Assembly: GCA_017994695.1 (NCBI GenBank)
Contig: JAGOKF010000003.1
Location: 1 to 64,000, forward strand
Length of the DNA: 64,000 nucleotides
Reading direction: 5' to 3'
Source: Myxococcota bacterium
Lineage (GTDB): Bacteria; Myxococcota_A; UBA9042; DTJE01
The notes under the pieces were generated by a model, which searched no databases, was not told where the DNA came from, and was given only the letters and a program-made list of their open reading frames with translations. Of the stretch, positions 43,519-52,141 are shown one piece after another. Each line of letters begins with the position of its first letter. Positions within the stretch are counted from its first letter, which is position 1. The translations under genes were made by a program, and so were the position numbers.

Positions 43519-44556
43519 TCAGTAGCCGGCGATCATCTCCACCGGACTGCCGACCGCGAACTCCCGGTTCGCGTAGGTGATGATGCCCAGGCAGCTCTCC
43601 TCCTGGGCCTCGATGACCAGGATCTCCCCGTTCAGTTCCTCGGGGAAGTCCTTCCGTTTCTTGGGCTTGGGGTTGAAGGCGTCCACCCCGTCCCCCTTCT
43701 GGCGCACCACGAACCGGTTGCCCGCCTGGACCCCGTCCCGGGTGCCCTTGTCGATGATCACGTAGTGATACTCCCCCAGCGACTCCAGCCCCTCGAAGTT
43801 GTACACCACGGTTCCCGAGAGTTCCGTGGCGTTGCTGACCGCCGGGACCACCCGCTGCATCGGCGCGAAGGGGACCACCCGGTCCCCCCGCTCGATCTCC
43901 TGGAAGGCCATCAGCACCACCGCCTTGTTCAGGGGCGTCTCGGTGGAGGTCACCTTGGTGACCCCCAGGTAGCGGACGATGTACCCGATCTTCTTGCCGC
44001 TCTTCGGGTGCTTGACCCGCTTCTCGATCCGGTACACCAGAAAGAGGTCCCCGGGCTTCACCCGTCGCTGGGTCTCGAACCGGATGTAGGCCTCGTCGGT
44101 CTCCCCGAGGTACACCCGCTCCTCCCGGCTGTTCGACAGCACTCCAGACCCCTTGAACTGGTCCTCGGACAGGAAGCCCACCCGGCGCCCCAGCACCATC
44201 TCGACCTGGGGACCGCCCGAGTAGCGGGACTCGGTGACGCGGTATCCCTGGGGCGCCTGGACCTGAGGCTGGGGCGGGACCAGGAAGACCTGGTCCCCGG
44301 GGAAGATCCAGTTGGGATTGGTGATGTGGGGGTTGAAGGACCAGAGGGTCGGCCAGTAGTCCGGGTCGTTGAAGAACCGGTCGGCGATGTCCCAGAGGGT
44401 GTCTCCCGCCTCGGCGATGTAGACGTTCACCTCGCCCGTGCTGGCCCCGCTGACCTGGACCTGCTGGGCCCGGGCCACACCCCCGGTGAACCAGAGGGCC
44501 GCGCACAGGACCCACGCCCAACGCACCGAACCGGTTCCCCGTGACCTCGTCTTCAT
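43519..44556 (-). CDS. Periplasmic LysM-domain protein
   Basis: The 345-residue protein starts at an ATG behind GGAGGAGAGG. A Sec signal ends near residue 31 (ARA). One LysM domain is at about residues 43-92 ([17 protein letters not shown], then [19 protein letters not shown] and FPGDQVFL). The last 240 residues are beta-strand-rich with GDLFLVYR and GDRVVPF motifs repeated, similar to bacterial proteins annotated only as LysM-containing. It should bind peptidoglycan. It lies 14 bases after the cpoB-like gene. Confidence 0.85.
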   Translation of the reverse strand: MKTRSRGTGSVRWAWVLCAALWFTGGVARAQQVQVSGASTGEVNVYIAEAGDTLWDIADRFFNDPDYWPTLWSFNPHITNPNWIFPGDQVFLVPPQPQVQAPQGYRVTESRYSGGPQVEMVLGRRVGFLSEDQFKGSGVLSNSREERVYLGETDEAYIRFETQRRVKPGDLFLVYRIEKRVKHPKSGKKIGYIVRYLGVTKVTSTETPLNKAVVLMAFQEIERGDRVVPFAPMQRVVPAVSNATELSGTVVYNFEGLESLGEYHYVIIDKGTRDGVQAGNRFVVRQKGDGVDAFNPKPKKRKDFPEELNGEILVIEAQEESCLGIITYANREFAVGSPVEMIAGY

Positions 44557-44570
44557 CCTCTCCTCCGGTC

Positions 44571-45512
44571 TCAGGGCAGTTCCCCGAGCAGGCGCACGGC
44601 CACCGCCGCCGCCGGACTCTCCGGGTAGGTCAGCATCACCGCGTCGTACATCCGCCGGGCCTCGTCCCAATGCTCCAGTCGCTGGTCGCAGAGCCCGACC
44701 TTCACCATCGCGTCGGGAACCTTGTTGCCGTCGGGATGCTCCGTGACGACCCTCAAGAATTCCTGGCGGGCCTGGGCCCACTCCTTCCGGTCGTAGTGGC
44801 ACTCGCCGATCCAGTACTGGGCGTTGTCAGCGTAGGGGTGCTTGGGATGGCGGCGCAGGAAGTCCCGGAACGCCGCCATCGCCTCGTCGAGCCGTCCCTG
44901 GCGATAGGCCTCGTAGGCCTCCCGGTAGGCCGTCAGGACCCGGTCCTCCCCGACCTCCGGCGCCGGGTCCGCCATCCGGGAGGTCCCGGTCCTGGATCCG
45001 CGGGAGGCGGCCGGGCGGGGCCGGCTCCCCGAGGACACGACCCGGCCGTCATCGGTGAGGGTCGCGTAGACGTCGCTCATCTCGTCGGGGCGGCCAACGG
45101 CCCCTTCCCGCCCGCTCCGGGCCCTCGGCGCCGGCGGGGCATCCCCCTCCCCCGAGTCCTCGTCGCCCTCCTCGTCGTCCTCCTCGGTCCGGGGCACCAG
45201 GCGCACGCTGGGAAGGGCCCTGGGAACCTCCAGGGAGGGTGCCGGCAACCCGGCCAGGGTCCCGGGGACTCCCGGAGGCGCCCCGGTGCTGGCCGCGGCC
45301 GCCCGCCCGGCGGCCATCTGCCGGGTCTCCACCTGGTCCTGCAGCAGCATCAGGCGGTTCTCCAGGCTCGTCACCTGCTGGCGCTGGGCCGCCGCCGACC
45401 GCTCCAGGTCCCGGACCTGGGTCTCCAGGCCCCTCAGGCGACCCTCCAGGGCGGCCTGGGACCCCGCGCACCCCGTCGAAAACACCACCGCCAGGATCGC
45501 CCAACGTCCCAT
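44571..45512 (-). CDS. CpoB/YbgF-like TPR lipoprotein
   Basis: The 313-residue protein has a lipobox STGC (Cys15), an early coiled coil ([20 protein letters not shown]), an acidic disordered middle (about 105-185) and a C-terminal TPR region ([38 protein letters not shown]). This is the CpoB architecture, coordinating Tol-Pal constriction with peptidoglycan synthesis. A second one is at 46711. Unlike E. coli CpoB, it is a lipoprotein. Confidence 0.85.
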   Translation of the reverse strand: MGRWAILAVVFSTGCAGSQAALEGRLRGLETQVRDLERSAAAQRQQVTSLENRLMLLQDQVETRQMAAGRAAAASTGAPPGVPGTLAGLPAPSLEVPRALPSVRLVPRTEEDDEEGDEDSGEGDAPPAPRARSGREGAVGRPDEMSDVYATLTDDGRVVSSGSRPRPAASRGSRTGTSRMADPAPEVGEDRVLTAYREAYEAYRQGRLDEAMAAFRDFLRRHPKHPYADNAQYWIGECHYDRKEWAQARQEFLRVVTEHPDGNKVPDAMVKVGLCDQRLEHWDEARRMYDAVMLTYPESPAAAVAVRLLGELP

Positions 45513-45542
45513 GTCCTCTCCGGACCGCCGACACGCCCCTCG

Positions 45543-45572
45543 ATTCTAGGGCCGACCATGCCCTGGGGACAA
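45543..45572 (-). promoter_or_regulatory. Candidate promoter of cpoB-like/LysM genes
   Basis: On the minus strand TTGTCC (45567-45572) and TAGAAT (45543-45548) are 18 bases apart, 30 bases before the cpoB-like ATG. Confidence 0.5.
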
Positions 45573-45771
45573 GCGGACGGGAACCGAAGGCTCCCTCGGC
45601 CCCCTCCGGCGGGGCGCCGGATCCGCCCGGGACCGCACCCGGGACCGGGCCACGGCCTTCCCGGGACCGCTCCCCGGGCGATCGACCCGGTCGGGAATCC
45701 CGTTCGCGGACGCATCATCCCGACACCCCGAGGAACGGGGAGTTTGATGCGGATGCGCATCCCGGCCGGTC

Positions 45772-45800
45772 TTGACATCCCCCGGGCACCCTTCTATAAG
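45772..45800 (+). promoter_or_regulatory. Strong promoter of the OmpA/Pal-like gene
   Basis: An exact TTGACA (45772-45777) and TATAAG (45795-45800) are 17 bases apart, 58 bases before the ATG. It is one of the best promoters in the window. Confidence 0.75.
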
Positions 45801-45858
45801 AGAAGGCCTGAACCAGGGTAGCATTTCCCGGGAACGGGGAACCAACAGGGAGGGTTCG

Positions 45859-46644
45859 ATGGTGAGGAAATTCAAGGTGCTGTGGATGGCGTTCGGCGCG
45901 GTGTCCCTGCTGTCCTTCGCGGCCTGCGGCCCGAAGTACCCCAACTGCAAGGAGGACAAGCACTGCAAGGACAAGGGCGAGTTCTGCGTGGACGGTCTGT
46001 GCCGCCAGTGCGCGGTGGACGCCCACTGCACCAGCATGGGCCCCTGCGCCTACTGTGGATCGGGGTACACCTGCCAGAAGCCCGCTGGCAACCTGGGCGA
46101 CTGCTGCACCTCGGACCTGAACTGCAACGGCGGCAAGTGCAACAAGGCCCCGGGCATGGACCGTGGCACCTGCGTGAAATGCCTGTCCGACGCCGACTGC
46201 GGTCCGGGACAGGCCTGCTCGAACAACACCTGCATCGCGAAGGCGGAGTGCGATGCGAACAACCCGTGCCCCGCCGGCAAGCGCTGCGACTACGGCCGGT
46301 GCGTCGAGGACACCTGCCAGATGAGCCCGGTCCTCTTCGACTTCGACCAGGCCGAGATCCGGGTGGACCAGCGGCCGGTCGTGACCTCGAACTACGACTG
46401 CATCAAGAAGCGCGGCGTCGCCCGGGTGAAGCTGGAGGGGAACGCCGACGAGCGGGGCGGCGACCAGTACAACATGCAGCTCGGTTCCCGGCGGGCCAAT
46501 GCCGCCAAGGCGTACCTGGTCCGGCTGGGCATGAAGGGCAAGGACATCCAGACCGTGTCCTACGGCGAGGCCAATCCCGTCTGCTCGAGCCAGACCGAGG
46601 ACTGCTGGCAGCGGAACCGCCGGGTGGACTTCGTCGCCCAGTAG
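45859..46644 (+). CDS. Pal/OmpA-like lipoprotein with a Cys-rich N-terminal module
   Basis: The 261-residue protein starts at an ATG with GGGAGGG upstream. The lipobox FAAC gives Cys23. Residues 28-150 contain about 25 Cys in short loops (CKEDKHCKDKGEFC, CLSDADCGPGQAC). Residues 155-261 form an OmpA domain: LFDFDQAEIR, then NADERGGDQYNMQLGSRRAN, with the peptidoglycan-binding Asp and Arg of the Pal family. It would tether the outer membrane to the wall. The inserted Cys module replaces the short linker of E. coli Pal and resembles the lipoprotein modules at 3172 and 8499. Confidence 0.88.
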   Translation: MVRKFKVLWMAFGAVSLLSFAACGPKYPNCKEDKHCKDKGEFCVDGLCRQCAVDAHCTSMGPCAYCGSGYTCQKPAGNLGDCCTSDLNCNGGKCNKAPGMDRGTCVKCLSDADCGPGQACSNNTCIAKAECDANNPCPAGKRCDYGRCVEDTCQMSPVLFDFDQAEIRVDQRPVVTSNYDCIKKRGVARVKLEGNADERGGDQYNMQLGSRRANAAKAYLVRLGMKGKDIQTVSYGEANPVCSSQTEDCWQRNRRVDFVAQ

Positions 46645-46710
46645 GGGCGCGGTCCCGGGCTTCCGGACGTTCCCGAGCATTCCCCCCGCCGATCCTTCGA
46701 GGAATCCGCC

Positions 46711-47499
46711 ATGCGAAGACTTTGGCCCTGCCTGCTGCTGCTCGTTCAGCCGGGATGTGTGACCCTGTGGAACTTCAACCAGACGGTCGATGACCTCCGG
46801 GGCCGGCTCCGGGCCCTGGAGGAGAAGCAGGCCGCCCTGGAGGCCGCCCAGGCCGAGTCCCAGCAGCAGATGGGCCAGGTGCGGGAGGAGATGGTCGAGG
46901 CCACCGAGGCCCTGCGGGCGGGAGGCGCGAACCTCGGGGCCGACGTGGACGCCCTGAAGACCGAGGTGGCCCGGCTGAAGGGGTCCCAGGAGGAGGTCGC
47001 CTGGGCGATCTCCCGCCAGCAGGAGGACCTCCAGGAGGTCCGGAAGTCCCTGGACGCCCTGGGGGTCCCCGTGGTGCGGCTGCCCGAGGGGGTCACCGAG
47101 GACCGGGACAGCCTGTTCCGGGCGGGCCAGGAGGCCCTGCAGAAGAAGGACGGGCCCCTGGCCCGGGGCCTGCTGCGACGGTTCCTGGAGAACTTCCCCG
47201 ACGAGCCCAGGGCCCCGGAGGCCCAGTTCCTGCTGGGGGAGACGTTCTTCCAGGAGGGCAAGTGGGGACAGGCCGTGAAGGAGTACCAGCGGGTCCACGA
47301 CCGCTACAAGGACGCCCGGGGTGCCCCGGTGGCCCGGGCCCTGGAGCGCATCGCCGAGTGTCTGCTGAAGCAGGGGGATTGCACGAAGGCGATCGGGGTG
47401 TACCAGTACCTGGCGGAATTCGCGAAGAAGGGCCCCGAGGCCGATCGGGCCCGGTCCCAGATCCAGCGCCTGAGGCGGACCTGCAAGGGAGCCCGCTGA
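46711..47499 (+). CDS. Second CpoB/YbgF-like TPR lipoprotein
   Basis: The 262-residue protein has a lipoprotein-like signal (QPGC, Cys16) and a long coiled coil (about 25-105, Glu/Gln/Ala-rich). A TPR region from about 135 follows (LFRAGQEALQKKDGPLARGL, FLLGETFFQEGKWGQAVKEY, RIAECLLKQGDCTKAIGVY). Gene order OmpA/Pal then CpoB matches the end of tol-pal clusters, but tolA, tolB, tolQ and tolR are absent. It follows the OmpA gene by 66 bases. Confidence 0.85.
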   Translation: MRRLWPCLLLLVQPGCVTLWNFNQTVDDLRGRLRALEEKQAALEAAQAESQQQMGQVREEMVEATEALRAGGANLGADVDALKTEVARLKGSQEEVAWAISRQQEDLQEVRKSLDALGVPVVRLPEGVTEDRDSLFRAGQEALQKKDGPLARGLLRRFLENFPDEPRAPEAQFLLGETFFQEGKWGQAVKEYQRVHDRYKDARGAPVARALERIAECLLKQGDCTKAIGVYQYLAEFAKKGPEADRARSQIQRLRRTCKGAR

Positions 47500-47520
47500 A
47501 GGCCCTCCGGTGCGCGGCGC

Positions 47521-49848
47521 CTACCGCCGGCCGATGACGAAGGCCGGCCGGATCACGTGGATCAGCGCCGGGAGCAGCACCAGTCCCCCGAGCATCGAGA
47601 TGGCCAGCCAGAAGACCAGCAGCACCCCCATGTCGGCCTGGAACCGCAGGAACGAGAAGCCCCAGAAGGCCGTGCTGACGGTCATCGTCGCGGCGGTGAA
47701 GAAGACCGCCTTTCCCGAGGTGGCGATGGCCCGCAGGATCGCCGATCGCAGGTCGCCCAGCACCTGGAACTCCTCCTGGATCCGGCTCACGACGTAGAGG
47801 CCGTAGTCCACCCCGAGGCCCACCCCCAGGGAGATCACGGGCAGCACGTTCACGTCCAGCCCGATCCGCCGGATTCCCATCAGGGACAGGGTCAGGTAGT
47901 TCGAAAGGACCAGGGGCACCAGGAACAGCACCCCCGCCAGCAGCGACCGGTAGGCCAGCCAGCAGAACAGGAAGACCGTGCCGAAGGCCAGGAGCGTCAC
48001 CAGCCCCTCGGTCCGGACGATCACGTCGTTCACCGCGGCCAGCAGGCCCCCGAAGCCCCCGGCCAGCCGGAACCGGGCATGGTCCATCGGGTTCTGGTCC
48101 ACGAAGGTCCGGAGGCGGTCCTCGACGGCCCGGAGCGTTTCCCCCCGGTGGTCCTTCAGGTAGATGGCGATGTTGGCGTGGCGGCTGTCGGGGGTGATGA
48201 ACCGCTGGAGGTCCCCGGGCTCGCTGGCGCCGTAGATCATCTCCAGGAAGAAGCCGCTCTCCCGGCCGTCGGTCGGGATCAGTTCCCACCGGGGATCGCC
48301 GCCGTGCATGGCCCGGATCAGCGGCGGCACCAGGTCGGCGATCGACGAGGTGCCCCCCACCTCCGGCATCGAGGCCATCTCCCGCTGCAGCATCGCCATC
48401 TTCGTCAGCACGTCCGGGGACTTGATGGCGTTCCAGGCGTCCCCCTCCACGATCACGCTGAGGACCTCGGTGTTCTGGAACTTCGCTCCGATGGCCTCGT
48501 TGTCCAGGTTGTAGGAGGAGTCGGGCCACAGCATCGGCGTTCCGGGATGGACGTCGCCGATCACCAGTCTGCTGGCCCCCGCCACGCCCACCACCAGCAG
48601 CAGCGCCGTCACGCCGATCACCCTCCAGGGGCGGTCCAGGCAGGCCGTGCCGACCCGCACCAGGCCCCGGGACAGCCACCCCTCCTCCCGGACCGTGCGC
48701 TTCCGGGGAGGCGGAAGCCACGACAGCAGGACGGGGTTCAGCAGCACGTCGGTGACGATCAGGCTCATCACCCAGAAGGACCCCATCACCGCCATCTTCT
48801 GCATCAGCGGGATGGGGGTGAGCCAGACGGCCCCGACTCCCAGCGCGTCGGTGACGATCGAGATCACCCCCGGTTCCATCAGCGCGGAGCAGGTCCGGGC
48901 CGCGGCCTCCCTCCGGTCCCCGTCCCGGCCGTACTCCTCCAGGAACCGCTCGATCAACTGCACGGAGTGGGACAGGGCCCGGGCGCTGATCACGAAGGGG
49001 ATCACCAGGATCAGCGGGTCGAAGTTGTGCCCCAGCAGGCCCAGCAGGCCCAGTCCCCAGATCGCCGACAGGACCGCGGTGGCGAAGGGGATCCACACGC
49101 CCCGGAAGTCCCGGAAATACAGCGCCAGCAGCAGGACCATCGAGAAGAGCGTCAGTCCCAGCCACCAGGCCAGGGTGGGGTAGTGCTGCAGGATGTGGCC
49201 CAGCAGCACCGGGCGCCCGATCATCCGGACGCGGGTGTGGTCGTCCTCCAGGGACCGGGCGAGTTCCTGGAGTTTCCGGTAGGTCTTCAGCGGATCGAAC
49301 TGCCCCTCGAAGAAGCCCGCCACCACCAGCGCGGCGGTCTCGTCCCGGGAGACCAGGACCCCGTGGAGCCGGGGGATCCTCCGCACGAGGTTCCGGAGCG
49401 CCTCGATTTCCTCGGGGGTCTTCGGGACCTCGGGCCACATCACCGGCACCGCCTGGAAGCCGGCCACCGGGTCCACGGTGATGTCCTTGACCTTCCGCTG
49501 GGCCAGGGACAGGACCTGGTAGTTGTTGATCCCGTCGAAGACCTCCAGTTCCTTGGTCAGCCGTCGGACCTTCTCGAGGGTCTCGACGGTGTAGATGTCC
49601 CCCTCCGTGACCTCCACCGAGAGGACCACGACGTTGGCGCCGCCGAAGACGTCCTGGAACTCCTTGTAGGTCTCCACGAACTCGTGGGTCTCGGGGAAGA
49701 GGTCGATCAGGCGGCTCTCGACGGTGACCTTCGGCACCTGCAGCGCGAAGAAGACCGTGACCAGCCCGATGGCCAGCGAGAAGGGCCCCCGGTGCCGCAG
49801 CACGAAGCGGGCGATGCGAACGCGGACGTCGGTCCCGGGGGCCTTCAT
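47521..49848 (-). CDS. RND/MMPL-superfamily membrane exporter
   Basis: The 775-residue protein has about 12 membrane helices in two equivalent halves. Each half has one helix, a large periplasmic loop and five helices. The conserved membrane segments ISARALSHSVQLIERFLEEY and LGVGLGVDYGLYVVSRIQEE (Asp in the GxxxDY helix) are typical of RND sterol-sensing-type proteins such as HpnN and MMPL transporters. It is the last gene of the DUF1302/DUF1329 operon and starts overlapping the Ycf48-like stop. The substrate is probably hydrophobic. Confidence 0.88.
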   Translation of the reverse strand: MKAPGTDVRVRIARFVLRHRGPFSLAIGLVTVFFALQVPKVTVESRLIDLFPETHEFVETYKEFQDVFGGANVVVLSVEVTEGDIYTVETLEKVRRLTKELEVFDGINNYQVLSLAQRKVKDITVDPVAGFQAVPVMWPEVPKTPEEIEALRNLVRRIPRLHGVLVSRDETAALVVAGFFEGQFDPLKTYRKLQELARSLEDDHTRVRMIGRPVLLGHILQHYPTLAWWLGLTLFSMVLLLALYFRDFRGVWIPFATAVLSAIWGLGLLGLLGHNFDPLILVIPFVISARALSHSVQLIERFLEEYGRDGDRREAAARTCSALMEPGVISIVTDALGVGAVWLTPIPLMQKMAVMGSFWVMSLIVTDVLLNPVLLSWLPPPRKRTVREEGWLSRGLVRVGTACLDRPWRVIGVTALLLVVGVAGASRLVIGDVHPGTPMLWPDSSYNLDNEAIGAKFQNTEVLSVIVEGDAWNAIKSPDVLTKMAMLQREMASMPEVGGTSSIADLVPPLIRAMHGGDPRWELIPTDGRESGFFLEMIYGASEPGDLQRFITPDSRHANIAIYLKDHRGETLRAVEDRLRTFVDQNPMDHARFRLAGGFGGLLAAVNDVIVRTEGLVTLLAFGTVFLFCWLAYRSLLAGVLFLVPLVLSNYLTLSLMGIRRIGLDVNVLPVISLGVGLGVDYGLYVVSRIQEEFQVLGDLRSAILRAIATSGKAVFFTAATMTVSTAFWGFSFLRFQADMGVLLVFWLAISMLGGLVLLPALIHVIRPAFVIGRR

Positions 49849-50783
49849 CGGTCACCCCCTTCCCGGACCCAGGTGCGTCCGAAGTCCTCCGTCCGGAGCA
49901 GAGCCCCCTCGGCGCCCACCGCCAGGCCGGCTCCGGACGGGGACAGGGCCGCCCCCGCCAGCCAGCCGAAGACCGGCACCGGAACCCGCTCCCAGGGACC
50001 GCGGGGATCGTCCGCCCGGATCACCGTGCCGCCCAGCCCCACCGCGACGACCTTCGAACCGGCCGCGGCCACCCGGACCAGGTGCTCCCGGGTCGGCACT
50101 TCCACCACCCGGAAGTCCCGGCCTCCGGGCCCGAAGACCACCGTGCCGTCCTGGCCCACGGCCACGATGCCGCCGCCGGCCGCCGCGACCCCGAACAGCG
50201 ACACCTCGACTCCCGCCGAGTCCTGGCGGCCGAACGTCCTGCCTCCGTCCTCGGATCGGGCGATCCAGCCGAACTCCCCCACGACCACCACCGTCTCCCG
50301 GTCCAGGAAGGCTACCCCGTTCCAGGTGGGGTCCTCGCCCTCGGGGGCGATCCGGACCGGTTCCCAGGAGTCCCCTCCGTCGTCGGTGCGGATCGCCGTG
50401 GCGAAGTTGCCTACGGCCATGCCCCGGCGGAGGTCCGCGAAGTCCAGGGCCAGCAGGTGCTCCCGGGTGCCCGTGGCCAGGGCGACCCATCCGCCGGTCC
50501 CGTCGGGCCTCAGCACGCGGCCGTCCCGCCCGCAGGCCGTCAGCCGCCCCTGGACCAGGTCCGCCGCCAGCAGCCCGAAGGGGCCCCCCGGGCCCACCGA
50601 CCGGAAGGTTCGTCCCGAGTCGTCGCTGTCCCAGATCAGCCCCGGAAAGCCGACGATCACCGCCCGTTCCCCTTCGATCACCGCGTCGAACAACGGGTCC
50701 CGCCCCCCAGGTCCCGCCGCCGTCCGGGCCAGCGCCGGCAGCGCCAGCAGGACCCCGAGCCAAGCCATCGCACCGCGTCTCAT
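49845..50783 (-). CDS. Ycf48-like beta-propeller periplasmic protein
   Basis: The 312-residue protein has a signal peptide (about residues 1-22) and six or seven repeats of a BNR/Ycf48 type marked by Ser/Asp-box pieces such as DSGRTF, DGGDSWEPV, DGGRTFGRQ and DFGRTWVRE. A propeller of this kind commonly accompanies DUF1302, DUF1329 and RND genes. Its cellular role here is not established. Confidence 0.85.
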   Translation of the reverse strand: MRRGAMAWLGVLLALPALARTAAGPGGRDPLFDAVIEGERAVIVGFPGLIWDSDDSGRTFRSVGPGGPFGLLAADLVQGRLTACGRDGRVLRPDGTGGWVALATGTREHLLALDFADLRRGMAVGNFATAIRTDDGGDSWEPVRIAPEGEDPTWNGVAFLDRETVVVVGEFGWIARSEDGGRTFGRQDSAGVEVSLFGVAAAGGGIVAVGQDGTVVFGPGGRDFRVVEVPTREHLVRVAAAGSKVVAVGLGGTVIRADDPRGPWERVPVPVFGWLAGAALSPSGAGLAVGAEGALLRTEDFGRTWVREGGDR

Positions 50784-50822
50784 GGCCCCTCCCCGTTCCC
50801 GCCCCGGGCGGAGATCCCCGGA

Positions 50823-52103
50823 CTACTTGCCCATCTTCTGGAGGTTCGACAGCGTGAACTGCGACGGGTCCAGCCCCTTGTTGGCGAACGAGTTGTAGGA
50901 GGGGAAGGCGGTGGCATGCTCGGCCTGGAGGTCGATCACCAGCGAGGTGCCGATGTCCGGGGGATACCGGTCCATGTCCGGGCTGTCGTTGTAGGCGTTG
51001 ATCAGCACCTTCCATAGGCGGCCCTTCTTGTCGTAGGCCTCCTTGAAGGGGATGTAGAAGGTCTCGGCGTCGAAGTAGAACACCATCCGGCTGTAGGGGT
51101 AGTCCTTGAACTTCGGGGTCGCCTCGACCACGTAGACCGGGCGCGGCTCCCACTTGCCCCGGAAGTTCCAGTAGGGGGGGGTCTTGAAGTCGAAGGTCTG
51201 GTCGCGATGCTCCTTCCCGGCCCGGATCCCCGCGTGCATCGGCGCCAGGATCGTGGTCCTGCGGACCAGCCGCCAGTGCATCCACTCGGGGTAGCCCATG
51301 AAGCCCCGGACGTCCTCGTAGAGCATGTCCGTGTTGTTCCAGGCGTCGCCCCGGGTCCCGAAGGAGGCCTTCATGGTCCGGCGCATCGTCGGGATGTACA
51401 CCCAGCCTTCCTGGTCCTTCGGGTCGGTGTAGCGGCTGTAGAGAGCGCCGAACCCCGCCTTGTCGTAGGGCTCGATGGCCCAGGTCATGGAGGTGTACTG
51501 GACTCCCCGCTGGGCCATTTCGGGGATGTGGGGCTTGGGAGGCACGTCGGTGCGGAACATGGCCCGGATGATGTAGAGCCAGCGCCACTCCTCGCTCCGC
51601 TCGACCCCCTTCTTGCCGTTGATCCAGTACACCCCGTAGTGGAACCCCCCGTCGTCGCCGTTGTAGGAATACTGGTAGTTCCAGGCCACCTGTAGGCCGT
51701 CCTGGGGGTTCGGGAAGGGCAGCCCGGCGGTGTAGTTCTCGATGCCCTTCTTCCGGGGGTTGTCCCCGGTATCCAGCAGCCGCGCCTGGCCGGCGTACTG
51801 GTTCGTCGCCTCGATGTATCCCTTGGACGGGTGGATCGGCTTGTAGGGGATCGTCCAGGCCTTCAGCCCGTAGCGCTCGAACAGCAGCCCCAGGGCCTCG
51901 GGGATGAACGAGGCGTGGGATTTCCAGTTGGACGCGTCCAGCACGACGCCGGGCTTGAAACCCGTCGTGTCGGGCCGGAACCCCACCATCGATCCCCAGT
52001 TGTCCGCCGTCAGCGTCACCCCGGGCTTCCACTGGCCCGAGGCCGCCAGTGGGACCAGCACCAGCATCGCGCCGATTCCCGGCAGAAGCGTCCTTCCTCG
52101 CAT
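50823..52103 (-). CDS. DUF1329 outer-membrane-associated protein
   Basis: The 426-residue protein starts at an ATG with GGGGGAGGGG upstream. A Sec signal ends around residue 23. The mature chain opens with GVTLTADNWGSMVGF and continues with aromatic-rich strands (YRYTDPKDQEGWVYIP-like, YIPFKEAYDKKGRLW). This is the DUF1329 family, predicted to be a LolA/LolB-like lipid-binding fold. Together with DUF1302 and the RND exporter it could pass lipids or hydrophobic molecules across the periplasm. Confidence 0.85.
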   Translation of the reverse strand: MRGRTLLPGIGAMLVLVPLAASGQWKPGVTLTADNWGSMVGFRPDTTGFKPGVVLDASNWKSHASFIPEALGLLFERYGLKAWTIPYKPIHPSKGYIEATNQYAGQARLLDTGDNPRKKGIENYTAGLPFPNPQDGLQVAWNYQYSYNGDDGGFHYGVYWINGKKGVERSEEWRWLYIIRAMFRTDVPPKPHIPEMAQRGVQYTSMTWAIEPYDKAGFGALYSRYTDPKDQEGWVYIPTMRRTMKASFGTRGDAWNNTDMLYEDVRGFMGYPEWMHWRLVRRTTILAPMHAGIRAGKEHRDQTFDFKTPPYWNFRGKWEPRPVYVVEATPKFKDYPYSRMVFYFDAETFYIPFKEAYDKKGRLWKVLINAYNDSPDMDRYPPDIGTSLVIDLQAEHATAFPSYNSFANKGLDPSQFTLSNLQKMGK

Positions 52104-52141
52104 GTTCCCCTCCCCCGCCTTCCCCGGCGGCATTCTCCTGT

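Larger units (their letters stand above)
45513..45858. other. 346-base divergent control region between cpoB-like and OmpA-like genes
   Basis: This is the only gap above 300 bases. It holds the two promoters listed separately. In between, 45600-45710 is very GC-rich with several short CCCGGG inverted repeats, but no terminator-like T-run, no tRNA and no convincing coding frame. Confidence 0.6.
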
